The position numbers and the translations under genes are program-made. A stretch of 64,000 nt of DNA, from positions 496,001-560,000 of the forward strand of contig DASRFR010000047.1 of NCBI GenBank assembly GCA_035651455.1, written 5' to 3'. This DNA comes from DASRFR01 sp035651455. Lineage in GTDB: Bacteria > Acidobacteriota > Terriglobia > Terriglobales > Acidobacteriaceae. This document shows, in pieces, positions 1 to 8,498 of the stretch (the first letter of the stretch is position 1; each line of letters opens with the position of its first letter). The notes beneath the pieces were generated by a model, which saw nothing but the letters and a program-made list of their open reading frames with translations, searched no databases and was not told the DNA's origin.

Positions 1-1
1 A

Positions 2-286
2 GGCAAAGAGTTGGCGGAAGTGCACAAGCAGCTTCCCGACTTCGCGCACTGGAAGGTCGTGAACGAACACCATGTCACACGGACCTTTACGTTTCCCGAT
101 TTCCGCAAAGCGCTGGAGTTCGTTAACAAGGTGGGCGAGGTCGCGGAAGAGCAGGGACACCATCCAGATATCTTCCTGACTTGGGGAAAAGTGGAGATCA
201 CCCTGTGGACGCACAAGGTGGATGGACTCACGGAAAGTGATTTCATTATGGCCGCGAAGATCGATAGCTTGATGGCCGCTGGATAG
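2..286 (+). CDS. phhB: 4a-hydroxytetrahydrobiopterin dehydratase (5' partial)
   Basis: Pterin-4a-carbinolamine dehydratase removes water from 4a-hydroxytetrahydropterin, recycling the cofactor of aromatic amino acid hydroxylases. The family core is plain: the run ending EEQGHHPDIFLTWGKVEITL carries the HHPD active-site signature, and a THKVDGLTESDF segment follows. The frame stays open to the window edge upstream of a TTG at 11 (GKEL before AEVHKQ). Family members have a few more N-terminal residues, so the true start is probably outside the window. The next gene is convergent (minus strand), 28 bp away. Confidence 0.9.
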   Translation, partial: GKELAEVHKQLPDFAHWKVVNEHHVTRTFTFPDFRKALEFVNKVGEVAEEQGHHPDIFLTWGKVEITLWTHKVDGLTESDFIMAAKIDSLMAAG

Positions 287-314
287 CACGGCATGCACCG
301 CACATCGGTCAGTG

Positions 315-1634
315 TTAGACCTGGGCGGCGGCCGGTTCGGCAGATTCCTTCCACAAGTTCAAAGAGCGCGCCCACAGGGCCGCGGGTAAGAGCATCAGCA
401 TGCCCGCAACGCTGGCGACGGTGCGTGCGGAGACGCCCCAATCCATGAAGCGTCCGCCGAGATAGCCGCCCACAGCGATGGTGAACATGCTGAGGCTGAG
501 GTCGGCGGCGAAGACGCGGCCGCGAAAACGGTCGTCAGTGTTGAGCTGCAGAAGAGTGGTGGAGAAAACCCAGATCACCGAACCGCCACAGTGAGCGAGC
601 ATTACCCAGAGACACGCGGTCCACAAGCTGCTAATCCAGCCGAGCGCGACGTAACCGGTGATCTCGGCAAAAAAGGCGACGAGGATGGCGATGCGCAGGC
701 GACGCTGGTTATGTCCGGCCCAGGGAGCGGATACCAGTGGCCCAATTAAAGCGCCGATCCCGCGGGCTCCCATAAGCATGCTCATACCCAGCATGGCCGC
801 GCGCTGCGGGGCGATCCCTGCGACGTGGATGGGAAATTCGCGCTCTCCAAGCACGGTGAATACGACCCAACTGGGGCCGATGACGAACATTCCAGCCTTG
901 ACGAAGACCGTGGCAAGCAGGCGGGCATCGCGACGCACGTAACGAATCCCCTCTACCACCGGCGAAAAGTCCAGCAACTCGCGAATTTTGGGCGGCCCAG
1001 CGGCGGCGACGTGCGGCTCGCGAAAATTCATCCTACTGATGAAGAATGCGGATGCCAGGAACGAAGCCGCGTTGAGCACGAAAACCGCGTCGCGACCGAG
1101 CAACGCTCCCACGGCGCCACCCAGCGCAGCTCCAAGCAGAAGGTTCATCGACCAGGTGGTGGACGATAAAGTATTGGCGATGACCAGGTCTTCGCGCGTG
1201 GTGATGTTGGGAATCACGGAACTGCGGGCGGGCTCGAAGAAAGCCGCCATTATGGTTTCCAGCAGCAGGAGCGGATAGACGAGCCAGACCACAGAGGCGG
1301 AGCGGACCAGGAGCATAGAAAGCACGATGACCATGCGAGTGAGGTCGGCGACGATCATCACGTGCTTGCGGCGCAGCCGGTCATTGATGACGCCCGAGGC
1401 GGGTCCGACAAAGGTTTGCGGCAAAACCTGCAGCACGAGGGCGAGGGCGACGGAACTGGCGCGGCCGGTGAGCTGCAGCAGCAGAGTGTAAATGGCCAGG
1501 GAATAGAACCAATCGCCAATCTCGCTGACGATCTGGGCCATCCAAAGCCGGCGGAAATTGAGGTTACCGCGCAGCAGGCGAGCGTAGGCGGAGAGAGAAA
1601 CACGGCCGACTTCGACTTCGGGTGAGAGTTCCAT
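315..1634 (-). CDS. MFS transporter, EntS/MFS_3-like exporter
   Basis: A 439-residue hydrophobic protein with about 12 predicted membrane helices. The first helix follows NLNFRRLWMAQIVSEIGDWF, typical of the MFS_3 (enterobactin exporter-like) branch. The loop between helices 2 and 3 carries the motif-A-like NDRLRRKHVM. Family members export siderophores, macrolides or other small molecules by proton antiport at the inner membrane; the substrate cannot be read from the sequence. The ATG at 1634 lacks a clear Shine-Dalgarno. The gene stands alone, divergent from the S9 peptidase gene. Confidence 0.85.
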   Translation of the reverse strand: MELSPEVEVGRVSLSAYARLLRGNLNFRRLWMAQIVSEIGDWFYSLAIYTLLLQLTGRASSVALALVLQVLPQTFVGPASGVINDRLRRKHVMIVADLTRMVIVLSMLLVRSASVVWLVYPLLLLETIMAAFFEPARSSVIPNITTREDLVIANTLSSTTWSMNLLLGAALGGAVGALLGRDAVFVLNAASFLASAFFISRMNFREPHVAAAGPPKIRELLDFSPVVEGIRYVRRDARLLATVFVKAGMFVIGPSWVVFTVLGEREFPIHVAGIAPQRAAMLGMSMLMGARGIGALIGPLVSAPWAGHNQRRLRIAILVAFFAEITGYVALGWISSLWTACLWVMLAHCGGSVIWVFSTTLLQLNTDDRFRGRVFAADLSLSMFTIAVGGYLGGRFMDWGVSARTVASVAGMLMLLPAALWARSLNLWKESAEPAAAQV

Positions 1635-1941
1635 TGGCTGGTGCTGCCAAGCTGTGCCGGCCTGACGCGGTCAGAGAACCGGTCCCACACATATCAGAGC
1701 AAAGACCGATCACGCCCACCAGTAGCACACAAGAGATACAAGATACATGATTCTAAGCTGCGCGCATTTGATGCATCGGTGCCACTACGGGCGCTGCCTG
1801 ACGAGGATTGACTCGAGCCCACGCGCTGATTAGTATTCGCTGGGCAAAGCGATCTGCCCCTAACGCATTTCGAAGGTATCCCGCAGCTTACTTTTCCAGC
1901 AAGAGATCGACTCGTCTTTTAATTACGCACGTGGAGCCCGC
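1635..1941. other. Divergent intergenic region
   Basis: This 307-bp gap separates the MFS gene (minus) from the S9 peptidase gene (plus), so it must hold both promoters. A TTTAAT hexamer at 1918-1923 could be a -10 for the peptidase, but no good -35 lies at the expected distance. A GTGGAG Shine-Dalgarno lies just before the ATG at 1942. I see no small gene or RNA here. Confidence 0.4.
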
Positions 1942-3888
1942 ATGAAGACCTTGTTCCGGCATATTGCAGTTCCAATTCTCTTCTTGTCCTTGTGCTTTGC
2001 TCAGAACGAAGCCGTTGCTCCAAACGAAAATCTGGTGGAGGAGGGAATTCCGGCAATTCCTGCGGCGCTGGCCGCTTCAGCGGAGCGGTACAACAATTTC
2101 CGGCGCGCGGGATTTGTGGACTGGAGTCCGGTGCGGCGCGAGATGCTGATCAGCACCCGCTTTGCGGATACCCCGCAACTGCACTTGGTGAAAATGGCGG
2201 GAGGAGCACGAACACAAATGACGTTCTATCCCGATGCTGTGGTCCGCGCGCAGTACCAACCCACGACGGGCAAGTTCTTCATCTTTTCGAAAGATGTGGG
2301 CGGAGGCGAGTTCTTCCAGATCTATCGCTATGACCTGGACAGCGGGGAGATTACTCTGCTGACGGATGGCAAGTCGAGAAACGTGGGGCCAATCTGGTCT
2401 TATGCCGGCGACAAGATCGCGTATGGATCGACCCGACGCGACGGCAAGGACGTGGATGTGTGGGAAATGGACCCGGCGCAACCGAAAAGCGATCACCTGC
2501 TGGCGCAACTGACAGGCGGAGGATGGCAGGTACTGGACTGGTCGCCAGATGGCCGCAAGCTGGTATTGGAAGAAGCGGTATCGGCGAACGAGAGCTACTT
2601 GTGGATTGCGGATGCGGCGAGCGGGGAGAAGACCCTGGTTACACCGAAGGGGGGAGCCGAGAAGATCTCCTATTCCGACGCGAGGTTCAGCAAAGATGGA
2701 AAAGGCATTTACACCACGACGGATAAAGACTCGGAGTTCCACCGCCTGGCGTACATCGATCTGGCGAGCGGTCAACACACATACCTGACCCCGAACATTC
2801 CCTGGGACATTGACGAGTTCGATCTGTCGGACAATGGCAAGATGCTGGCGTTTGTGGCGAACGAGGATGGGTTCGGCACGCTGCACATCATGAATACTGC
2901 GACCGGCAAGGAGCGCCCATTGCCGAACGTACCCAAGGGGGTTGTGAGCGACGTGCGCTGGCAGAAGAACAGCCGGGACCTGGGGTTTGATCTGGATTCG
3001 GCGAAATCCGACTCCGACGTTTATTCGCTGGACGCCATCACCGGCAAAGTCGAACGCTGGACTGAGAGCGAGAGCGGCGGTCTGAACACCTCGCAATTCT
3101 CAGCGCCTGAACTGATCCATTGGAAAAGCTGGGACGGGCGGTCGATCAGCGGGTTCCTGTACCGTCCGGCGGCCAAGTTCAGCGGCAAAAGGCCGGTGAT
3201 TATCAACATTCATGGCGGACCGGAAGGTCAATCGCGCCCGGGATTTCTGGGCCGCAACAATTACTACCTGAACGAATTGGGAGCGGCCATCATTTATCCC
3301 AATGTGCGGGGATCGAGCGGCTACGGAAAGACCTTTCTGGCCTTGGACAATGGCATGCAGCGCGAAGGCTCGTACAAGGACATCAATTCCCTTTTCGACT
3401 GGATCGAGACGCAACCCGATCTCGATTCCAAGCGGGTGCTGGTGACCGGCGGAAGTTATGGCGGGTTCATGACTTTGGCGGTGGCCACCAACTACAACGA
3501 CCGTATCTGCTGCTCGGTGGACGTGGTCGGTATATCGAACCTGGTGACGTTCCTGCAGAACACTTCGGGCTACCGGCAGGACTTGCGCCGCGTGGAATAT
3601 GGCGACGAGCGCGATCCGAAAATGCGCGAGTTCTTACAGCAGATTTCCCCGATGACCAAGGCGAAAAATGTGACCAAGCCGATGTTCATCGTTGCCGGCA
3701 AGAACGATCCCCGGGTACCGGAATCGGAATCGCGCCAGATGGTGAACACGGTACGCCAGAATGGCACGCCGGTGTGGTACCTCATGGCGAAAGATGAAGG
3801 CCACGGCTTCCGCAAGAAAAAGAACCAGGACTATCAGTTCTACGCAACCGTGATGTTTGTGAGGGAATACTTGTTGAAGGGAGAGTAG
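1942..3888 (+). CDS. Secreted S9-family (prolyl oligopeptidase-type) serine peptidase
   Basis: A 648-residue exported peptidase. Residues 1-20 form a signal peptide ending near CFAQ. Residues about 50-370 carry PD40-type beta-propeller repeats (for example WSYAGDKIAYGS and WSPDGRKLVLEE). The C-terminal alpha/beta-hydrolase domain holds the catalytic triad: Ser505 in GGSYGGFM, Asp589 in GKNDPRVP and His621 in DEGHGF, in family order and spacing. Such enzymes cleave oligopeptides, often acyl-aminoacyl or dipeptidyl substrates; the periplasm or outside of the cell is the likely site. The start is supported by GTGGAG upstream and by the signal peptide. Confidence 0.93.
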   Translation: MKTLFRHIAVPILFLSLCFAQNEAVAPNENLVEEGIPAIPAALAASAERYNNFRRAGFVDWSPVRREMLISTRFADTPQLHLVKMAGGARTQMTFYPDAVVRAQYQPTTGKFFIFSKDVGGGEFFQIYRYDLDSGEITLLTDGKSRNVGPIWSYAGDKIAYGSTRRDGKDVDVWEMDPAQPKSDHLLAQLTGGGWQVLDWSPDGRKLVLEEAVSANESYLWIADAASGEKTLVTPKGGAEKISYSDARFSKDGKGIYTTTDKDSEFHRLAYIDLASGQHTYLTPNIPWDIDEFDLSDNGKMLAFVANEDGFGTLHIMNTATGKERPLPNVPKGVVSDVRWQKNSRDLGFDLDSAKSDSDVYSLDAITGKVERWTESESGGLNTSQFSAPELIHWKSWDGRSISGFLYRPAAKFSGKRPVIINIHGGPEGQSRPGFLGRNNYYLNELGAAIIYPNVRGSSGYGKTFLALDNGMQREGSYKDINSLFDWIETQPDLDSKRVLVTGGSYGGFMTLAVATNYNDRICCSVDVVGISNLVTFLQNTSGYRQDLRRVEYGDERDPKMREFLQQISPMTKAKNVTKPMFIVAGKNDPRVPESESRQMVNTVRQNGTPVWYLMAKDEGHGFRKKKNQDYQFYATVMFVREYLLKGE

Positions 3889-3916
3889 TCCGCTGTCCGG
3901 CGGTTCGATACGGATT

Positions 3917-3932
3917 GCTTATAATTCCCACA
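3917..3932 (+). promoter_or_regulatory. Candidate promoter giving leaderless cyaY mRNA
   Basis: A perfect TATAAT lies at 3920-3925, only 6 bp before the cyaY ATG at 3932, so the expected transcription start falls on or beside the start codon. No Shine-Dalgarno precedes the ATG. No convincing -35 hexamer is visible 17 bp upstream. Confidence 0.45.
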
Positions 3933-4261
3933 TGATTGACGAACAGCAGTTTCGTAAGCATGCCGAGCAGGCGATCGAGTCGCTAAAGAAAGCGCTGATT
4001 GCCGCGGAAGACGACGCGGAGATCGAAGTAGAAGATCAGGCCGGCGCGCTGCACATCAGCTTCGAAGACGGCGCCAAATTCATTGTTTCACCCAATGCGC
4101 CGGCGCGGCAGATCTGGATTTCGGCGCTGGCCATGAGCTTCAAACTGGATTGGTCGGACGGCGATCAAAATTTCGTGCTGCAGAAAACTGGCGAGAAACT
4201 GGCGCCCCTGGTTGCGCGCCTGATCAACGAAAAGCTGGGCGACGAAGTTGTGGCGCTGTAA
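3932..4261 (+). CDS. cyaY: Frataxin/CyaY-like iron donor protein
   Basis: A 109-residue protein matching bacterial frataxin in length and pattern: an acidic N-terminal helix (AIESLKKALIAAEDDAEIEV), then beta strands HISFEDGAKFIVSPNAPARQ and QIWISALAMSFKLDW, then a C-terminal helix. CyaY binds ferrous iron on the acidic ridge and modulates Fe-S cluster assembly on IscS/IscU. No other isc gene is in the window. It follows the peptidase gene by 43 bp but appears to have its own -10 box. The family is best known from Proteobacteria and eukaryotes. Confidence 0.85.
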   Translation: MIDEQQFRKHAEQAIESLKKALIAAEDDAEIEVEDQAGALHISFEDGAKFIVSPNAPARQIWISALAMSFKLDWSDGDQNFVLQKTGEKLAPLVARLINEKLGDEVVAL

Positions 4262-4279
4262 GCAAAGATCAGAGCTGGG

Positions 4280-4304
4280 GGCGCGGCCGGCTCAGGACCG
4301 CGCC
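4280..4304. terminator. GC-rich hairpin between convergent genes
   Basis: GGCGCGG (4280-4286) and CCGCGCC (4298-4304) form a perfect 7-bp stem with an 11-nt loop, 19 bp after the cyaY stop. No T-tract follows on either strand, so it is at best a weak or Rho-assisted terminator for the convergent genes. Confidence 0.35.
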
Positions 4305-4362
4305 TCATGTATCTGTCCTATGATCCGCCTTTTCGGGCGAGCATCCAGAATCAGAATGACCT

Positions 4363-4827
4363 CTAGTCGTGCCTCTCGGCTTCCAGATGACAAGTGACTG
4401 CGTAACCCGCGTCAGTCGGGAAACCTTCGACCTTGGCGCCATCAGCGGTGATGACAAAGTCGAAGTGAGCGTCGGGCACGGGATTGCCGCCCACGGTAAC
4501 GACGTAGGTGACGTTTCCGGTACAGTCGCTGTTCACCACGGACGGGCCATCGAGACGTGTGTTATGCGTCCAAGGCTGGACGTTACCGTTGAAGCTGACC
4601 TTTCCATAGCCGTTCCATTGGCCAGTGCCATCTGAAGTGACCATTCCGTAAGCTGCGAACGGTTCTGTGGCGAAGGAGTCAAAGGGATTCGGCGCGACCC
4701 CCGAACAGTTGTAGCCATACCTTCCAACTGCGGACCTGTTGCTGCATTGATTATGGTGGTTCGGTTTCTGCGCCAGCGCGATGGTGGCGATCGAGATCAT
4801 TATTGCGAGCAGCGAGAATTTTCGCAT
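4363..4827 (-). CDS. Small exported protein of unknown function
   Basis: 154 residues with a clear signal peptide (MRKFSLLAIMISIATIALAQ, cleavage after AQ). The mature part has spaced cysteines (Asn-Gln-Cys, Tyr-Asn-Cys, Ser-Asp-Cys, Val-Thr-Cys), aromatic/Gly segments such as GMVTSDGTGQWNGYGKV, and a beta-rich appearance. Similar small exported proteins are common in Acidobacteria, but I recognise no named family. The ATG at 4827 follows a GGAG-type ribosome site (gagaaactcccATG on the minus strand). It likely acts in the periplasm or at the outer surface. Confidence 0.7.
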   Translation of the reverse strand: MRKFSLLAIMISIATIALAQKPNHHNQCSNRSAVGRYGYNCSGVAPNPFDSFATEPFAAYGMVTSDGTGQWNGYGKVSFNGNVQPWTHNTRLDGPSVVNSDCTGNVTYVVTVGGNPVPDAHFDFVITADGAKVEGFPTDAGYAVTCHLEAERHD

Positions 4828-5106
4828 GGGAGTTTCTCCGATTCTGTTTTGGGCGGGGCCTACGTAAGCTGCGCGACAGGCGCAGTTCGATCTGAGTTAC
4901 TCATGCGCCGGGCGGGGTTGAACAACCTGGAGGGAAGATTACCGGTAGCCGGGAATATCCGACGCAAGAACGATTACGCCGCCACCTTAGAGCGCGCACA
5001 CGGGAGAGTCAAGCGAAATGGTACGGGCGATGACAGGCAGATACCAAAATGGAAATACGATGAATGCATTTGTAGAAATCCAGAGGCCCCGCTACGAATC
5101 ATGCAG

Positions 5107-6156
5107 TTACTGCTTGCCGAACTTGGCCCGGAGGTCGGCGGCGATCTGCTTCCCGTGAAAACGTCCGTTCTCGATGAAAATCTCGCTGGTGCGGGAGCCG
5201 GCAACGATGACACCGGCGACATAGATACCGGGCACATTGCTTTCCAGAGTTTCAGGGTCTGACACGGGGCGGCACTGCTCGGGGGAGAGCTCAATCCCGA
5301 TGCTGCGCAGGAAGTCGTAATCGGGATGGTAGCCGGTCATGGCAAAGACGAAATCGTTCTTCAAATGAACAGGACCGTCGGGCGTCTTCAGCTCTACGCA
5401 ATCGGGGCCGATGCGGGAGACAGAGCTGCGGAAGTAGGCGGTGATTTCACCATTCTTGATGCGGTTTTCCATGTCTGGCCGCACCCAATACTTGACGTTC
5501 TGATGCAGGTCGGCTCCGCGATGAACCAAGGTGACGCGAGCGCCATGACGCCAAAGTTCCAGGGCAGCTTCGGCGGCTGAGTTTTTGCCGCCGACCACCA
5601 CTACGTCGCTGTCGTAATAGGGATGGGGCTCGCGAAAATAATGCAGGACTTTGGGGAGATCTTCGCCGGGAACCTGCAGCAGATTCGGAAGATCATAAAA
5701 GCCGGTGCTGACAATGATCTTGCGGGCCAGGAAGTCGTGAATGCCTTGGGCGCGATCCGTGGCGGTGATCCGGAAATTGCCGTCTTCCCCGGTGATCGTC
5801 TTTACCCAGTGATACTGGCAGACGTGCAGGTTGAAGTGTTCGGCGACGCGGCGGTAGTACTCGAGAGCTTCCAGCCGGGTGGGTTTCTGGTGAGCGGTAT
5901 TGAACGGGATGTCGCCAATTTCCAGCAATTCCGGCGTGGTGAAGAACACCATGTTCGCCGGATAGTGGTATATGGAATTAACCAGGCAGCCCTTCTCGAG
6001 GACGATAACTTTCAGTCCAATCTTTTGCGCCTCAATGGCACAAGCCAGGCCGGTAGGGCCGGCGCCGATCACCACAACATCGGCGTATTTCTCCGGTCGC
6101 GAACTTGCTTGCACGCGGGGAAGAGTTTCGGGAATGACTGCGTCACTAATCGCCAA
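5107..6156 (-). CDS. ypdA: YpdA-family bacillithiol disulfide reductase
   Basis: A 349-residue FAD-dependent pyridine-nucleotide oxidoreductase. The FAD-binding GAGPTG sits at residues 31-36 and the second Rossmann motif (VVVVGGKNSAAEAALEL) in mid-protein, where YpdA binds NADPH. The conserved segments SIYHYPANMVFFTTPELLEI and FAMTGYHPDYDFL are typical of YpdA and set it apart from thioredoxin reductase, whose CxxC pair is absent. YpdA reduces bacillithiol disulfide. A bacilliredoxin gene lies at 44813-45241, supporting a bacillithiol redox system. Length matches the family. Confidence 0.9.
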   Translation of the reverse strand: MAISDAVIPETLPRVQASSRPEKYADVVVIGAGPTGLACAIEAQKIGLKVIVLEKGCLVNSIYHYPANMVFFTTPELLEIGDIPFNTAHQKPTRLEALEYYRRVAEHFNLHVCQYHWVKTITGEDGNFRITATDRAQGIHDFLARKIIVSTGFYDLPNLLQVPGEDLPKVLHYFREPHPYYDSDVVVVGGKNSAAEAALELWRHGARVTLVHRGADLHQNVKYWVRPDMENRIKNGEITAYFRSSVSRIGPDCVELKTPDGPVHLKNDFVFAMTGYHPDYDFLRSIGIELSPEQCRPVSDPETLESNVPGIYVAGVIVAGSRTSEIFIENGRFHGKQIAADLRAKFGKQ

Positions 6157-6363
6157 GAAGCGCCTCTGAAAGTACGGTCATGAGAGTTGCCGCACCCGGG
6201 GATAGCGGCACTGCGCCGGCACAAATTTCGATTCTAGCATGCGAGAAAGCAGTGAATTCCGCTAGGCACAATGTAATCTCGGGCGTTTGGGCGGGCAATG
6301 CGAAGCCGCGTGCCTGTTATGCAGCTTTCCCGCATTGGAACGAAAAGAGCTGTAGGACGGCGT

Positions 6364-6372
6364 TGCTATAAT
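6364..6372 (+). promoter_or_regulatory. Extended -10 promoter of the aspartase gene
   Basis: TGCTATAAT combines a perfect TATAAT (6367-6372) with the TGn extension, 54 bp before the ATG at 6427. The -35 region (AAAGAG at 17-bp spacing) is poor, as expected for an extended -10 promoter. Confidence 0.6.
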
Positions 6373-6426
6373 TTGAAGTTCTATCATCGATGGTGAGCTT
6401 AGTTGCACTCTTCAGGAGCAGACCTT

Positions 6427-7878
6427 ATGGCCACGGCTACCCAGAACATGACGCGCACCGAAAAAGATTCGATTGGCACCCGCGAAATCCCCGCCAACGT
6501 CTATTACGGAATTCAAACGGCTCGGGCGGTTGAGAACTATCCAATCTCTGGCATGCGGGCGCATCCCACGCTGATCAAGGCATTCGGAATGGTGAAGGAA
6601 GCGGCGGCGGAAGCGAACCGCGATCTGGGGCTGATCGACGAAAAGCGGGCCAATGCGATTATCCAGGCCGCGCGGGAAGTGCAGCAGGGCAAATGGAACG
6701 AACAATTTGTCGTTGACGTGTTCCAGGCGGGCGCAGGGGTGAGCTTTCACATGAACTCGAATGAGGTAATCGCCAACCGCGCGCTGGAAATCCTGGGCGG
6801 CACGCTGGGTGATTACTCAATCGTCCACCCCAACGATCACGTGAACTATGGCCAGTCCACTAACGATGTCTTCCCTACCGGCATGCGTTTGGGCACACTG
6901 CTCGAACTGGAGAAGCTGTATCCCGTGCTGGACGGGCTGATCGACGCCCTGGACAAGAAGGGCAAAGAGTTTCACGACATTCTGAAGTCAGGACGCACGC
7001 ACATGCAGGATGCGGTTCCCATGCGGCTAGGGCAAGAGTTCACGGCCTATGCAGGAGCATTCCGCAGAACAAAGTTTGCCATTCGCGATGCCGCCGACAC
7101 GCTGAGGGAGCTGGGACTCGGCGGTTCGGCGGTGGGTACGGGCATCAACACGCATCCGGACTACCGGGAGAAAGCCATCCGCAATCTCGCCCGCATTTCC
7201 GGACAGAAACTGATTCCGGTGGATGACATGCGGTATGCCATGCAGTCGAACTTTGCAATGGCGACTATATCTTCCGCTCTGCGCAACCTTGCACTGGAAG
7301 TCATCCGGGTGGCGAATGATCTGCGATTGCTGTCGTCCGGTCCCAATACTGGATTCGCCGAAATAAACCTGCCGGCACTGCAGCCGGGTTCGTCGATCAT
7401 GCCGGGGAAAATCAATCCCGTGATGCCGGAAGTGGCGGCGATGGTTTCCTTCCAGGTAGTGGGCAACGATGTATCAGTGGCCATGGCGACGCAGGCAGGC
7501 CAACTGGAACTGAATGTCATGATGCCGACAATGGCCTACAGCGTCATGCAGTCGATTACGATCATGACGAACATGCTGCGGCAATTCACCGACAAATGCG
7601 TGGCCGGGATCACGGCGAATAAGAGCCGCACCGATTTCTACGTCCAGGCGACGGTGTCGCTCGCGACCGCGCTTAATCCATACATTGGCTACAGCAAGGC
7701 GGCCGAAATTGCCAAAGAAGCGGTGGCGACGGGCAGGAGCATCATCGAGATTGCGCGCGAGAAGAATTTGCTGAGTGAAAAGGAAATCAACGAAATTCTG
7801 GATCCCGTGCGCATGACTGAGCCGGTGCGTCCGCTGGACTCGGCGGCGAAGCGAGAAGAAATCAGGGCCAAAAGATAA
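6427..7878 (+). CDS. aspA: Aspartate ammonia-lyase
   Basis: A 483-residue member of the aspartase/fumarase superfamily that deaminates L-aspartate to fumarate and ammonia. The signature GSSIMPGKINPVMPE is at residues about 321-335, with the catalytic serine in the SS loop. N-terminal YYGIQTARAVENYPISG and C-terminal QAGQLELNVMMP favour aspartase over class II fumarase; this remains family knowledge rather than proof of substrate. The frame is open from 6403, but the ATG at 6427 is chosen because AGGAG lies just upstream. It has its own extended -10 promoter. Confidence 0.9.
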   Translation: MATATQNMTRTEKDSIGTREIPANVYYGIQTARAVENYPISGMRAHPTLIKAFGMVKEAAAEANRDLGLIDEKRANAIIQAAREVQQGKWNEQFVVDVFQAGAGVSFHMNSNEVIANRALEILGGTLGDYSIVHPNDHVNYGQSTNDVFPTGMRLGTLLELEKLYPVLDGLIDALDKKGKEFHDILKSGRTHMQDAVPMRLGQEFTAYAGAFRRTKFAIRDAADTLRELGLGGSAVGTGINTHPDYREKAIRNLARISGQKLIPVDDMRYAMQSNFAMATISSALRNLALEVIRVANDLRLLSSGPNTGFAEINLPALQPGSSIMPGKINPVMPEVAAMVSFQVVGNDVSVAMATQAGQLELNVMMPTMAYSVMQSITIMTNMLRQFTDKCVAGITANKSRTDFYVQATVSLATALNPYIGYSKAAEIAKEAVATGRSIIEIAREKNLLSEKEINEILDPVRMTEPVRPLDSAAKREEIRAKR

Positions 7879-8432
7879 CCGGCAGCGCCGGGTTGAGACG
7901 TCCCCCTGGATTCTTTTGAGATTCAGGCCTGCGCTTCCTGCTCCTACCTGCGTTTATGTGCGAAAGCTGGGACCCACACCCACGCACGAAGCTATGCAGC
8001 CGACCTGCCTACGACGCGTGGACGGCGTACTGAATCGCGCTCGACCCGAACCTCCACAGCATCTTGTCCGGGGGTATGGAGCAGCCAAGTCGAGGGATAG
8101 CGCCTCTCGCGATCAGGATCAGGATTGTTGCGAACAAGCTGTAGATTGCGTGCCATAAAAGCGGCCTCCCCGAACTGGCTTCTGTTTTCTTACCAGTCAC
8201 GCTCCGCACCAGTGTTAGTGCAATCGTAGTTCCATGCACTCTGCCCCTCTGATGGCGTGGGTTTAGTTTCGTTTTCGGGCGGAGGTCGGTCCTGGAACTT
8301 ACATTCCGCTGCCTGTATTCCGACGCAGTGGCTAACCGAATGGATAGAGCGCAAACAGGGATGCTAATTTCCCGGACTTGAGAGGTTTCTGAAAACAGCG
8401 CCAGGCTGGAAAACAGCGCGGAGGCTGATCAC
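7879..8432. other. Long intergenic stretch with no convincing gene
   Basis: Between the convergent aspA and TonB-receptor genes. A 5-bp GC hairpin follows the aspA stop (CCGGC/GCCGG near 7879-7892) without a T-tract. A 76-codon minus-strand frame (8009-8239) includes a short hydrophobic stretch but has no Shine-Dalgarno and no recognisable family, so it is not called. The remainder shows nothing I can identify. Confidence 0.4.
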
Positions 8433-8469
8433 AAAAAAAACCAGATCCAAGCTTGCCGCCTGGACCTGG
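8433..8469 (-). terminator. Rho-independent terminator of the TonB-dependent receptor gene
   Basis: Read on the minus strand: an 8-bp stem (8469-8462 paired with 8448-8441, one G-U pair) with a 13-nt loop, followed at once by eight U residues (8440-8433). It lies 30 bp past the receptor stop. This is a textbook intrinsic terminator. Confidence 0.85.
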
Positions 8470-8498
8470 CCTGCTTTGATACTCTGCCTGTACGCGGA

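Noticed and set aside
2077..3096. A 339-codon open frame on the minus strand inside the S9 peptidase gene
   Set aside because: It mirrors the reading frame of a well-supported gene with catalytic motifs. Long antisense frames are expected in G+C-rich coding DNA, and this one has no recognisable domain.
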